A stretch of DNA of 64,000 nucleotides from Alphaproteobacteria bacterium (GTDB taxonomy: Bacteria > Pseudomonadota > Alphaproteobacteria > Sphingomonadales > Kordiimonadaceae), in contig SBGU01000016.1 of the NCBI GenBank assembly GCA_006226495.1, positions 1-64,000 of the forward strand. Direction: 5' to 3'. This document shows positions 1 through 8,077 of the stretch, piece by piece. The position numbers and the translations under genes were made by a program. Position 1 is the first letter of the stretch, and every line of letters starts with the position of its first letter. Below the pieces are notes generated by a model. That model made no database searches and was not told the origin of the DNA. It worked only from the letters and a program-made list of their open reading frames with translations.

Positions 1-133
1 GGCGACTCGAAAAATTCGATATATTGGACACACCTTAAGAGATGTTAATAAACATATGATTTATAGGCCTTTTTATATTTTCTGTTGACTTTTGTTATCT
101 TCAGGACTTGACCTAGGGGCGAGGAGAGGTCCG

Positions 134-1780
134 ATGGATGAAAGCTCTGACATTTTCAAAGTCTCGGTACGCCGCTTCAATCGACTCGTGCCATGGTTGG
201 GCCCAAAACCACTGCCCAAATCCGAAGCATCAAAAATTGCAAGAGACGAGGGCGTCAGCGTGCGCCAGGTCTATCGATGGCGCGCCATAGTTCAGCTGAA
301 GCCGACGGCAGCAGCCCTATTGGACCGCCAGGTCAAGAAGTTCACGTGCAAGCGCATGCACCCGGACACAGAGGCTGTGATCACTCAGGTGTTGGACGAA
401 TTCTATCTTGGTCGGGAAGAAGAATGTTCGGTACCGCGCCTATATGATCGGATTATAACGAGGTGTGACAAAATAGGTGCACCCCGGCCTTCACTGAACA
501 CTATCTATCGCCGTGTCGCGGACCTGTCCTTGGCAGCAAAAGCGGCAGCGAAAAAGACGTCAAAAAAGAAAGATCAGTTCAAACCTCTTACCGGGCGGAT
601 CACATCCAATATCCCGTTCGAGAGGATCCAGATAGATCATACCCTGGTCGACAAAATCCTAGACCTGACGCCATACGGCTTGGGGTTTAGGCGACCGTGG
701 CTAACCTTGGCGATTGACATCGCGACGCGTGCCATATTCGGCTACTATCTGAGCCTGGCGCATCCAAACGTCAACAGCTGCGCCCTCACCATGATGATCG
801 GTTTCAGCGACCGGTCCTTGTTACTCACGCGCCTGGGTATATCGCTTGAGCCTTTTGAGGCCCAGGGCATCACAGAACCTTGGCCTTCAGCCCGCAGGGT
901 ATCTATAGCCGGCTTTGACAATGCCCGGGAGTTTATAAGCCCGCGCTTCACCTCTGGCCTTGAGTTCCTCGGCATAGAACCATTGCCTAGGCCACTTGGG
1001 AAAAAGCATTATGGCGGCCACATCGAGAGTCTGATCGGCAAGTTTATGGCCGATGTGCACATGCTAAAAGGCACGACCTTCAGCAATGTGGTTAAAAAGG
1101 GCGACTATGACTCCCTGAAACACGCCGGCATGACCTTCGACGAATTCGAAGTATGGTTGGTTTTGAACATCCTTCGCTACCACATGAAGGTCCATTCAGC
1201 GCTCGGGTGCAGTCCCTACACAAAGTTTCAGCTACTTCAAAAAGAGGCAGGCCCGCAAATTGGCCCCACGCCAAGCCCGGGCGATGCCCGGCGCGCCTTC
1301 CTGAAACGTCTGCCGGCAACCATCCGGAAAGATGGGATTCAGTTGCATCACCGGATGTATTGGTCTGATCGGCTCGCGCCATACCTAGGGCAGCGTGTCG
1401 AAATTGCCTACCACCCTCTCGACCTTCGTGAAATCTATGTGAGCCTGGATGGCACCTGCGATCACCTGGTCGCCTCTTTAACTCCGGGCCAGATCGAATG
1501 CCGCAACCATGAACTCTGGGATCGGACATCTCCGCGCCGGGGGCGGCACATAGAAGATACCAGACAGGAATTCCTGGCGCGCCAACTGCTGGAAGCGCAG
1601 GACGATCTGGACAAAAAAACCTGTAAAATCGGGCATACCCCCCTTGTGCCGCGGCACCTTCCCTACCTCCCCGGCGAGGGGGTCAATCGACCGAGACCAA
1701 TTTTGGTTACGGACGTCCAAGCACTTGCTCCGCGACGTTCTTTCAGGCCGGCGCTGTTGGAATATCCGGAGGGCTCATGA
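134..1780 (+). CDS. tniA: TniA/TnsB-type DDE transposase
   Basis: This is the strand-transfer transposase of a Tn7/Tn5053-like element (548 aa; Tn402 TniA is of similar size). An N-terminal helix-turn-helix region (about residues 30-60) precedes an rve-type RNase H fold catalytic core. The likely catalytic triad is D168 (in QIDHTL), D262 (in GFDNARE) and E298 (in GGHIES). A Mu-transposase C-terminal beta-barrel region follows. I chose ATG 134 because GAGGAGAGG lies 4 bases upstream; an in-frame TTG at 92 has no such site. The next gene starts 1 base after the stop, so the genes are co-translated. No TnsA is present, so transposition probably proceeds through replicative cointegrates. Confidence 0.9.
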   Translation: MDESSDIFKVSVRRFNRLVPWLGPKPLPKSEASKIARDEGVSVRQVYRWRAIVQLKPTAAALLDRQVKKFTCKRMHPDTEAVITQVLDEFYLGREEECSVPRLYDRIITRCDKIGAPRPSLNTIYRRVADLSLAAKAAAKKTSKKKDQFKPLTGRITSNIPFERIQIDHTLVDKILDLTPYGLGFRRPWLTLAIDIATRAIFGYYLSLAHPNVNSCALTMMIGFSDRSLLLTRLGISLEPFEAQGITEPWPSARRVSIAGFDNAREFISPRFTSGLEFLGIEPLPRPLGKKHYGGHIESLIGKFMADVHMLKGTTFSNVVKKGDYDSLKHAGMTFDEFEVWLVLNILRYHMKVHSALGCSPYTKFQLLQKEAGPQIGPTPSPGDARRAFLKRLPATIRKDGIQLHHRMYWSDRLAPYLGQRVEIAYHPLDLREIYVSLDGTCDHLVASLTPGQIECRNHELWDRTSPRRGRHIEDTRQEFLARQLLEAQDDLDKKTCKIGHTPLVPRHLPYLPGEGVNRPRPILVTDVQALAPRRSFRPALLEYPEGS

Positions 1781-1781
1781 G

Positions 1782-2654
1782 ATGGCACGCAAGCAAAATA
1801 TGGATGAACCAGACGGCTGGCAACAGATACTGGCAGGGACGGTGAGGCAACGTATCTATTATTTACGGCAGGATACATGGTGGGACACCGAGGCCTCCAA
1901 AATCATTCTGGATGCCCTGGAGGACCACCTGGCCATGCCCCCAAACAATCGCCCACGCTGCATGCTCGTGCTGGCAGAAAGCAATATGGGCAAATCTGCT
2001 CTCGCTGCAGAATTCTGCAGAAGGCATCCGAAGTGGCGCGACGAGGAAAGCGGCACGCTCCATCGCCCAGTTATCTTAGTGGAGTTGAAGTTACCCTTGA
2101 CGGCAGAATATTTTCTCATCGAATTGCTGAAAGCCGCAGGACTGCCCTCCGAAGAAAAAACATATACGCAGCTCTTTAGGTGCGTAACGTCCCAGATTGC
2201 ACCCTTGAACCCGTCGCTGATACTGGTTGACGAAGCGCAACGGCTATTGAAAGCGCGCCAAGATGCACGTCAAGCCATACTGGAACTAATAAAGACGCTC
2301 AGCACCATCCTTAAGAGACCGGTCGTAGCGCTGGCAACCCCCAGCGCTGATGTGCTCTGGGCCAAGGACGACCAGTTGTCGCGCCGATTTATACGCTATG
2401 AATTGCCCCCGTGGAAACTGGACGGTGAATTGCAGTGTCTTGTGAAAACCATCCTCGACAACATGCCCATGCGCGAAGGTTATGACGATAGCATTTACCA
2501 GCAGGAGGCTATTCTCAATGAGATTGTGGCACTCAGGCGAGATACCGGCGGTATTCTCGCCATTATCCAGGACACCGCAGCAACAGTCCTCAAGCAAGGA
2601 CGCGAGTTTATCAGCCAAGCAGACATTCTTGCGGAACTCACGAAGCCACGTTGA
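1782..2654 (+). CDS. tniB: TniB/TnsC-type AAA+ ATPase
   Basis: This 290-aa protein is the ATP-dependent regulator that links target selection by TniQ to the TniA transposase. The Walker A region is AESNMGKS at about residues 65-72 (first Gly replaced by Ala). Walker B is LILVDEAQ near residue 147. These features and the length match TniB of Tn5053/Tn402 (about 300 aa). The start at ATG 1782 is supported by GGAGGG at 1768-1773. An upstream in-frame extension to 1644 would run deep into tniA and is rejected. The gene lies between tniA and tniQ in the canonical order. Confidence 0.88.
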   Translation: MARKQNMDEPDGWQQILAGTVRQRIYYLRQDTWWDTEASKIILDALEDHLAMPPNNRPRCMLVLAESNMGKSALAAEFCRRHPKWRDEESGTLHRPVILVELKLPLTAEYFLIELLKAAGLPSEEKTYTQLFRCVTSQIAPLNPSLILVDEAQRLLKARQDARQAILELIKTLSTILKRPVVALATPSADVLWAKDDQLSRRFIRYELPPWKLDGELQCLVKTILDNMPMREGYDDSIYQQEAILNEIVALRRDTGGILAIIQDTAATVLKQGREFISQADILAELTKPR

Positions 2655-3615
2655 GCTGTGTTATGCGCCGCGTCCGCTCCCAGACGAAACCCTGTTGTCA
2701 TGGCTGGACCGATTGGACGAGGAAAATTTGCATATTGAAACAAGCATTATTGATTTTCTGCTTGGCACAGACGTGTGGCATAGCGCCAATGAGCTAACAC
2801 GGGCATGCCCCCAACATGTAGTTACTGCGTTATCGGCTGCGACTGACCTGGATGAAAGCGTCATCAAGAAGACGCTCTGCGACAACCCGCGTCAGATTGT
2901 CTCTACTAGACTTGCATTCTTCTGCGAGGCTTGCTGGCGCGATGACAGTGCCAAGACCAGGCCCATTTTGTATGGTCGCAAGGAGTGGACGGACGCCTTT
3001 ACATTTGTTTGCCCTCGCCACAAATCACTCATTCTTGATGGCGACTCACATATGACCGGTCACAAATTTTTCCTGTCGTTTGACAATCGACCTCCATATT
3101 CATCGCTAAGCAATAGCCAATATCTCAAAGCAATTGAATTTTATTACAGATTAGAAATTATGCTTAAGAGCCTTGAGGCAGGACCCGATGGTTATCCATT
3201 TTGCTTTGAGCCGATTGACGACATTCTCGAGGCGATCATCTGTAATTTTGATCCAAGCGCCGGCTATTCAGGCGCGAGCAGTTTCCAGTTCGAGTTTAGT
3301 CATGACAACCGCTGGCGCCATTGCTATCCGCCTTTCTTTGCATGGGACGATAAAATTTTTCAGGTCTACAAATATGGACCAAAGCCAGCAACCAACTTTC
3401 GTGATCTGACGCGCGGGATAGATCGCCGTTTCTTCATCCTTGCGGCGCTGCTGACTTTGGCTTACTGGTTCGAGCCATCACACCCCTATCAAAATTTGTT
3501 TCCGAAAGCAGCCTGGGCTTGGCTTCGGGGAGCGGCCCGGTCCTGGCCGAGCAAACACATTAGGGAACTAGATCCTTTGTTGCAGCACTGCAAAAAATTC
3601 TATTCGAGCGATTGA
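2629..3615 (+). CDS. tniQ: TniQ/TnsD-family target-selection protein
   Basis: TniQ proteins choose the insertion site. The N-terminus reads LPDETLLSWLDRL, a typical TniQ opening, and a zinc-binding set CEAC...CPRH lies about 100-140 residues in. Length is about 320 aa. The start is uncertain: there is no ATG near the expected N-terminus. I give TTG 2629, overlapping tniB by 26 bases; a CTG at 2656 is an alternative. ATG 2482 would overlap tniB by over 170 bases and is unlikely. The end converges on the recombinase gene 8 bases away. Its location beside a dif-like site suggests a resolution-site preference, which is inference. Confidence 0.82.
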   Translation: MRNSRSHVELCYAPRPLPDETLLSWLDRLDEENLHIETSIIDFLLGTDVWHSANELTRACPQHVVTALSAATDLDESVIKKTLCDNPRQIVSTRLAFFCEACWRDDSAKTRPILYGRKEWTDAFTFVCPRHKSLILDGDSHMTGHKFFLSFDNRPPYSSLSNSQYLKAIEFYYRLEIMLKSLEAGPDGYPFCFEPIDDILEAIICNFDPSAGYSGASSFQFEFSHDNRWRHCYPPFFAWDDKIFQVYKYGPKPATNFRDLTRGIDRRFFILAALLTLAYWFEPSHPYQNLFPKAAWAWLRGAARSWPSKHIRELDPLLQHCKKFYSSD

Positions 3616-3623
3616 TCCGGTTC

Positions 3624-4676
3624 TCATGGGGCAATTTGCATTTTGGCAGGAGACGGGCCAAAAAGCGTGGAAGTCACATTTTGGCGTTGCCGTTCCGCAT
3701 CCCGGATATAGGTCATGGCCTGGCGGGCGCTTCTAAGGCGGGTCTGGGCCATGATCGCGCGCAAATCGCAGCCGGCATCAGCCGCCGAAGTCGCGAGGCC
3801 TGCGCGCAGGCTATGGCCACTATAGGCGTCGCGCTCAAGCCCCAGGCGCTCTGCCATCTCCTTGATGATCCGGTTGACCGTCTGAGGCGTGATCGCTTCA
3901 GCCCGAAACGTGCCCCCGCGATTGGCATGTGGAAACAGAGGGCCAGTACCATCGCCCAGGCAGCTTAGCCAGGCCTCCATGGCCCCAACAGGACACAGGG
4001 CAGGGCTCGGGTGCCTGGCTATGAAGATGGCCTCTCCATGGCCCCGCCTGTCGGTTTTGGAGCGGGGCAGGGTGAGGGTCAGGCCCTTTGGCGTCATTCT
4101 GATATGCTCGCGCCGGACTGCCACAATCTCCGAACGCCGGAGCGCGCCGGCAAATCCCAGGAGCAGGAGGGCCCTGTTGCGTATTTCGACCGGCGTGTCG
4201 CCGAAGGCATCGGTCACATCGGGCAAGGCGTCATAATGCAGCGGTCGCGCCTGCCGGCTCGGCGCCAGCCCTTTTTCACGGACCGCACCACGGACAATCA
4301 GGCGCAGGCTCTCGTGGGCGGTATCGAATTTGACACCGGCAAGCCGGTGCGCGACCGAAATTGCCGCCAGTCGGGCTTTGAGGGTCGAAGGCCGGACCTT
4401 GTGCGAGAGCATCGCCAGATAAAGCGCAACGGTACCAGGGTCGCCCGATAGCGGTTTGGCGCCCACACCCTGACACCAGGCCTCATATTGCGCCCAAGCG
4501 GTCTTATAGGCGCGCCGGGTGTTCTCGGAGCGTGCCATGCGGGTCAGGGCTTGGGCACGTTCATAGACGGCATCCAGGTCCTGCTTGAGCGCGTCTCGGA
4601 CCGGCAGCCAGCCCATCATCTGGGCGGCGGCATCGGTATCGCTCGAGAATGGGCCGCTGTTGCGCTTGCTGGCCAT
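3624..4676 (-). CDS. Tyrosine recombinase/integrase
   Basis: This 350-aa site-specific recombinase has an N-terminal SAM-like core-binding domain (SENTRRAYKTAWAQYEAWC) and a C-terminal catalytic domain. Visible catalytic residues are Arg in ALRRSE, Lys in SKTDRRG, HxxR in HSLRAG and Tyr in AMTYIRD; the second His/Trp position reads as QTRLRS. ATG at 4676 is preceded on the minus strand by GGAGG with 6-base spacing, so the upstream in-frame ATG at 4727 is not used. It converges on tniQ. Classical Tn5053 elements carry a serine resolvase (TniR) here, so this enzyme may do the resolving job instead (inference). Alternatively it is the integrase of a separate element. Confidence 0.88.
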   Translation of the reverse strand: MASKRNSGPFSSDTDAAAQMMGWLPVRDALKQDLDAVYERAQALTRMARSENTRRAYKTAWAQYEAWCQGVGAKPLSGDPGTVALYLAMLSHKVRPSTLKARLAAISVAHRLAGVKFDTAHESLRLIVRGAVREKGLAPSRQARPLHYDALPDVTDAFGDTPVEIRNRALLLLGFAGALRRSEIVAVRREHIRMTPKGLTLTLPRSKTDRRGHGEAIFIARHPSPALCPVGAMEAWLSCLGDGTGPLFPHANRGGTFRAEAITPQTVNRIIKEMAERLGLERDAYSGHSLRAGLATSAADAGCDLRAIMAQTRLRSARQAMTYIRDAERQRQNVTSTLFGPSPAKMQIAP

Positions 4677-5133
4677 GGGCTGCCTCCGTGAAGGTCGCAG
4701 TATAGCATGCTTTGGCAGGGAGCGCACGGCGCCGGAAAACCCATCGAGGCGCGCAGATTTTCAAGGGGCAGCCACAGTGAGGACAGAGGGCGGTTTCCTG
4801 CGGATTTCAGGGTGCTGAATGGCGGAAATCCGGGCCAAAATCCGTGAAACCGGCCGGAATTAAGAACGATAAGTGTAAGTTATCGATAGTAGAATTCTTG
4901 GGACATACTGATGTGAGATTGCCAAATGATGCGCGCACTATTTGAGTCCAATTTGGGACGATACTTGGTGTTTTTCAATATTTTCACCCCAACATCTTGT
5001 AATTTTAGGCGCGTTTACCTACCTGAAATGAACTTGGGAATTTTGCGGAAGCCAAGAACCGTGTGTCAGGCGAGTTGATCAATCAAGGCACTTTACAAAC
5101 TGACTTTCGCAGGGAAACGCACAGGAGTGAGCG
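4677..5133. other. Spacer between recombinase and cyclase genes
   Basis: There is no convincing gene in this 457-base stretch. It contains an inverted repeat (CGGATTTC at 4801-4808 against GAAATCCG at 4825-4832) and a recombination-site-like palindrome at 4862-4890. An A+T-rich run at about 4860-5040 probably holds the promoter of the cyclase operon. GGAG at 5123-5126 serves as the cyclase ribosome-binding site. Confidence 0.5.
4862..4890. other. Candidate tyrosine-recombinase core site
   Basis: Two 11-base arms flank a 7-base spacer (GTGTAAG, 4873-4879). The left arm is AAGAACGATAA and the right is TTATCGATAGT. The arms are inverted repeats at 8 of 11 positions, with the inner six (CGATAA/TTATCG) perfect. 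This architecture resembles Xer or TnpI core sites. It lies about 190 bases upstream of the recombinase start. Function is inferred from shape and position only. Confidence 0.4.
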
Positions 5134-6729
5134 ATGCCTTGGGATGCAGCTGTAGCTACCGCCAGAATCAACACCGCTATTCAAAATGCGCCACGCGCTA
5201 GCTTTATGGTTGAGAACTATAATGCAGGCTTTATGGCGAGATTTCAGGTCCGGAACGCGGCACACTTAGCTAGTACCGGCAAAGCCTTAAAGAGCGCATT
5301 GGTAGACCTGCCACATAACCAGGCCGTCTTGGTGGACGGCGTTCATATCTATGCGAACTTGATCAATTTTGGCTCGATACTGATTGATAAAGATGGCGAG
5401 ACATCTCGCAGCCATGAACGTGCCCTTCAATTCCTGCATACCTACTACAGCGCCTTTGACCGCCTTATTAGCCAGCGCGGCGCAATACGTGTAGACTTTC
5501 ATGGCGCGCGACTTCACGCAGTCATTATTGAGCCGTTCGATGATGAAGCCAGGCGCATTCAAGCAGCAATCGAACTCTCTCAAGAGTTCAAAATGTTGGC
5601 TGATCGCGTAAATGACGAGTTCTTTGGCGGCCGTGAGCCTGCGAGCCTTCGGGTTGGTATTGACAGCGGGAAGTGTCTTGCAATTGATGATGGCAGCAAG
5701 AGTGAGGCGGAGCCGCTGTTTCTTGGATCGGCCGCCAACGTAGCCGCAAAACTCGCCGATGGTGAAGAGACTGGCCTATTTTTGTCTGAGCGCGCTCAGG
5801 CCATTTTGCGTTCGGATTTCACTAGTCTGGAAGATGATGTCCAGTTTTCGGCGCGGCCACTGGATGAGGGCTTAGCACTCATGATGGGGCGAAAAGGCGC
5901 GTTGAACCCCGGCCATCCTGCAATGATCAACGCAAAAGCCTTGATTGAGAGCGTGATCCGCGATTGGAGAGAAGACCTTGCCCTTGGTCGGGTAGAGCTT
6001 GGGGACGTCAAGTTTTCATTCCATGAACATAAATTGCCGCTTAGGGACATTGAATTTCAGGACCTGATGCCGAGCAATACGGTACGCATGCCGATGGTTG
6101 TGATTTTTGCGGACATCGACGGCTATACAAGATTTGTGGATGACGCAATTCGAACTGGGCGCGTCCAACAAGCGCTTCAGGCTATCCACGTCTTACGTGC
6201 GGAGCTCAACAACGTCCTCTACGATGACTTTGGCGGTCGAAAAATTAGGTACATTGGCGACTGTATCCATGGTGTGCTGGCATCCGGTACGGGAACTTCG
6301 GTCGATGAAGAAAAGACTGTTCGAGAAGCGGTTGGATGTGCCTCAGGCATGCGCTCATCATTCAACATTGCACTTGGAGCACTTGGCTTGGCGAGCGACT
6401 TAGGTTTAGCAATTGGCATTGAATTGGGCCAAACGCCCATCACGCGACTTGGCATCCGTGGGGATAGGAGTTTGCGATGCTGCACGAGCAAAGCAGTGCA
6501 GGAATCAGAGGCGCTGCAAGGTGGTCTTGATGGTACCGAAACAGCCCTTGGAGACAATGCACATGCCGCAGCGCCAGGAATAGTGAAAGACTACTTTGGT
6601 CATGGCGGTACAGTGCAGGGGCTGGAGTATGATGTCTATGAAGCTATAATCGCCGAGAAAATAGAAGCCCCTGCCTTAGTCGCTGCTAAACCCTGGCAGC
6701 CAGAACCAAATCGCTCTCACATGAGCTAG
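5134..6729 (+). CDS. Tandem class III nucleotide cyclase protein, E2-associated type
   Basis: This 531-aa protein has no membrane segment and two cyclase homology domains. Domain 1 (about residues 60-235) keeps an Asp in LVDGVHIY (D68), but the second metal-binding position reads HGAR (A125 instead of Asp), so it is probably inactive or regulatory. Its late motif LGSAANVAAKLA is intact. Domain 2 (about 318-505) has ADIDGYTRF (D327) and YIGD (D376), so it keeps both metal ligands. Its late motif is unusual (GDRSLRCCTSKAVQESEAL). GGAG 8 bases before ATG supports the start. The E2-like gene follows after 13 bases, so the two probably form an operon. It likely makes a cyclic nucleotide on infection; the base it uses cannot be read from the sequence. 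Confidence 0.8.
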   Translation: MPWDAAVATARINTAIQNAPRASFMVENYNAGFMARFQVRNAAHLASTGKALKSALVDLPHNQAVLVDGVHIYANLINFGSILIDKDGETSRSHERALQFLHTYYSAFDRLISQRGAIRVDFHGARLHAVIIEPFDDEARRIQAAIELSQEFKMLADRVNDEFFGGREPASLRVGIDSGKCLAIDDGSKSEAEPLFLGSAANVAAKLADGEETGLFLSERAQAILRSDFTSLEDDVQFSARPLDEGLALMMGRKGALNPGHPAMINAKALIESVIRDWREDLALGRVELGDVKFSFHEHKLPLRDIEFQDLMPSNTVRMPMVVIFADIDGYTRFVDDAIRTGRVQQALQAIHVLRAELNNVLYDDFGGRKIRYIGDCIHGVLASGTGTSVDEEKTVREAVGCASGMRSSFNIALGALGLASDLGLAIGIELGQTPITRLGIRGDRSLRCCTSKAVQESEALQGGLDGTETALGDNAHAAAPGIVKDYFGHGGTVQGLEYDVYEAIIAEKIEAPALVAAKPWQPEPNRSHMS

Positions 6730-6742
6730 TGGGGCAACCAGG

Positions 6743-7534
6743 TTGCGGCTAGAGCTCCTACTTCGCCATGCACCCAACTATGTCTCATCCGTAGACTTAT
6801 CGGACGACGGCAGGGCCTTCTTCGATTATACATTTATACTAGGGCAGGGTGCCCAGCCGGCTACACTGCACCTAGAAATATTTATAAGAGCGGGGAAGTT
6901 TGCTGTTCGCGAGCGAACGGAGCTTCGTAGATATCCGGCATTTTGCCCAGACAGGCATATCGAAAGCGATGGTTGCTTTTGCATTGGCTATGATGCCGGC
7001 GCAAATATCTGGAACGGCCGCCAAGCCCGAGTCTGGTGGGGAAAACTACACGAGACCTTAAAAGTTCAGGAGGGTGCGAGGAAGACCGGTATTTGGCCTC
7101 GCTCCCGTGCGCTCGCTCACGGAGAAGCAGGCTATTTTGAGCATAGTGCGAGAAAAATAGCCGCGAAAATGGGAATTCAAGGCGAGTATGATGACCACTT
7201 GAGGGGCGCACAAACGTGGATTTCGGCTTTCAAAATACACGTAAACCGCAAGACAAAATCGAGCTACTGCAATGGCCGTTCACCTTGCCCGCGAGGTTGC
7301 ATTGGACGTGGCGGCAAAGAGATTTTGCGCAGAGATTGCTGCCACGGGAAACTTCTATTTGACTTCCTCAAGCTTGAAGGGACAAGGCAGGTTGAAGAGC
7401 ACCGTTTTGTAAATGAACTGGTCAAAGATGGTGCGCGTTGTTGTGGGACCCTGCGCGTATGTTGCCTGCAGTCAGTAGAGCAGGAACAGGGCGATCACCC
7501 AAAAAGGGAATGCAGTGATCGTCAGAAAGGTTGA
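6743..7534 (+). CDS. E2-fold protein with cysteine-rich C-terminal domain
   Basis: This 263-aa protein resembles what I remember as E2 domain-associated cysteine-rich proteins of prokaryotic conflict systems. The E2-like core (about 1-145) has CPDRHIESDGCFCIGYD: H72 followed by C78/C80, one of which would be the conjugating cysteine. WWGKL and WPRSRALAHGEAG motifs follow. The tail has C176, C182, C186, C199, C200, H201, C233, C234, C240 and C241, which looks like a metal-binding module. The start is TTG 6743, with no good alternative; it lies 13 bases after the cyclase stop. The 3' end overlaps the convergent pycTM gene by 63 bases. No E1 or JAB gene is nearby. It may modify the cyclase, as E2-only CBASS proteins do (inference). 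Confidence 0.68.
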   Translation: MRLELLLRHAPNYVSSVDLSDDGRAFFDYTFILGQGAQPATLHLEIFIRAGKFAVRERTELRRYPAFCPDRHIESDGCFCIGYDAGANIWNGRQARVWWGKLHETLKVQEGARKTGIWPRSRALAHGEAGYFEHSARKIAAKMGIQGEYDDHLRGAQTWISAFKIHVNRKTKSSYCNGRSPCPRGCIGRGGKEILRRDCCHGKLLFDFLKLEGTRQVEEHRFVNELVKDGARCCGTLRVCCLQSVEQEQGDHPKRECSDRQKG

Positions 7535-7963
7535 TCGCCGCATAAGAGCAAATTTTACCTTTGCTATGCTGGCGTTCGCGTAACACTGCTTGACAAGGTC
7601 TTCTTCATAGGATTCTCTAGATATTTCCTCAACATCTTGTTTAAATTCAGAAAAAGTTCCTGACGCCACGATTCCAAAGTAGATATATGACCTCCCACTT
7701 GGTCCATCTGTGCGCGGAAAAAACGACAATGCGGTACAGGCAAGTGATGAGAGGAGTAGGGCAACAGAAAAGCCAATGATCAACCATTGGCACCACGAAA
7801 CCTTATTAATAGTTTCCGGAATCTTAATGGCGATCGCACCAAACATCGCTGTCTCAACAGGTAGGAGCAGTGACAATTTTGTGTCCGCAGCGCGTATCCA
7901 TTCCAAATGCCGCGCTAGGGCCTTTTCAAGAACATCAATGACATCGAGTTTAGTATGTGCCAC
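7472..7963 (-). CDS. pycTM: Pycsar effector PycTM (transmembrane)
   Basis: This 163-aa membrane protein has three hydrophobic segments at about residues 31-48, 58-82 and 144-163. It opens with LEWIRAADTKLSLLLPVETAM, which resembles the start of PycTM effectors. In Pycsar, PycTM is activated by cCMP or cUMP and disrupts the inner membrane, causing abortive infection. It starts with GTG; GGCGG upstream is a modest ribosome-binding site. It diverges from pycC across 114 bases, supporting pairing with that cyclase. Most known Pycsar pairs are co-directional as far as I recall, so the divergent layout is notable. The 3' end overlaps the E2-like gene. Confidence 0.8.
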   Translation of the reverse strand: MAHTKLDVIDVLEKALARHLEWIRAADTKLSLLLPVETAMFGAIAIKIPETINKVSWCQWLIIGFSVALLLSSLACTALSFFPRTDGPSGRSYIYFGIVASGTFSEFKQDVEEISRESYEEDLVKQCYANASIAKVKFALMRRSTFLTITAFPFWVIALFLLY

Positions 7964-8077
7964 GTGCTTGCCGCCTGAATCCTGTTTGGGTTGCCTCTAT
8001 AATAAATGTCTAGATTGCGCTGACAATAGAGTTCCTAGAAAATGAAATATTCAGTCGCATGAAAGGACCGAGTTCCG
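7964..8077. promoter_or_regulatory. Divergent pycTM-pycC control region
   Basis: This 114-base spacer separates the divergent effector and cyclase genes and must hold both promoters. A TATAAT hexamer lies at 7998-8003 on the plus strand, a plausible -10 for pycC, though no clear -35 is visible. AAAGGA at 8066-8071 may be the pycC ribosome-binding site. Confidence 0.5.

Noticed and set aside
2482-2628. An ATG-started N-terminal extension of tniQ.
   Set aside because: It overlaps tniB by over 170 bases and adds residues not typical of TniQ, whose conserved start LPDETLLSWL lies much further on.
5134-6729. The tandem-cyclase protein as an ordinary adenylate cyclase.
   Set aside because: The lost metal ligand in domain 1, the atypical late motif in domain 2 and the E2-like partner argue for a conflict-system cyclase, although product specificity cannot be read.
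7273-7413. A 47-codon alternative frame inside the E2-like gene, suspected of showing a frameshift.
   Set aside because: The main frame continues with conserved Cys motifs to the end, so the E2-like gene appears intact.
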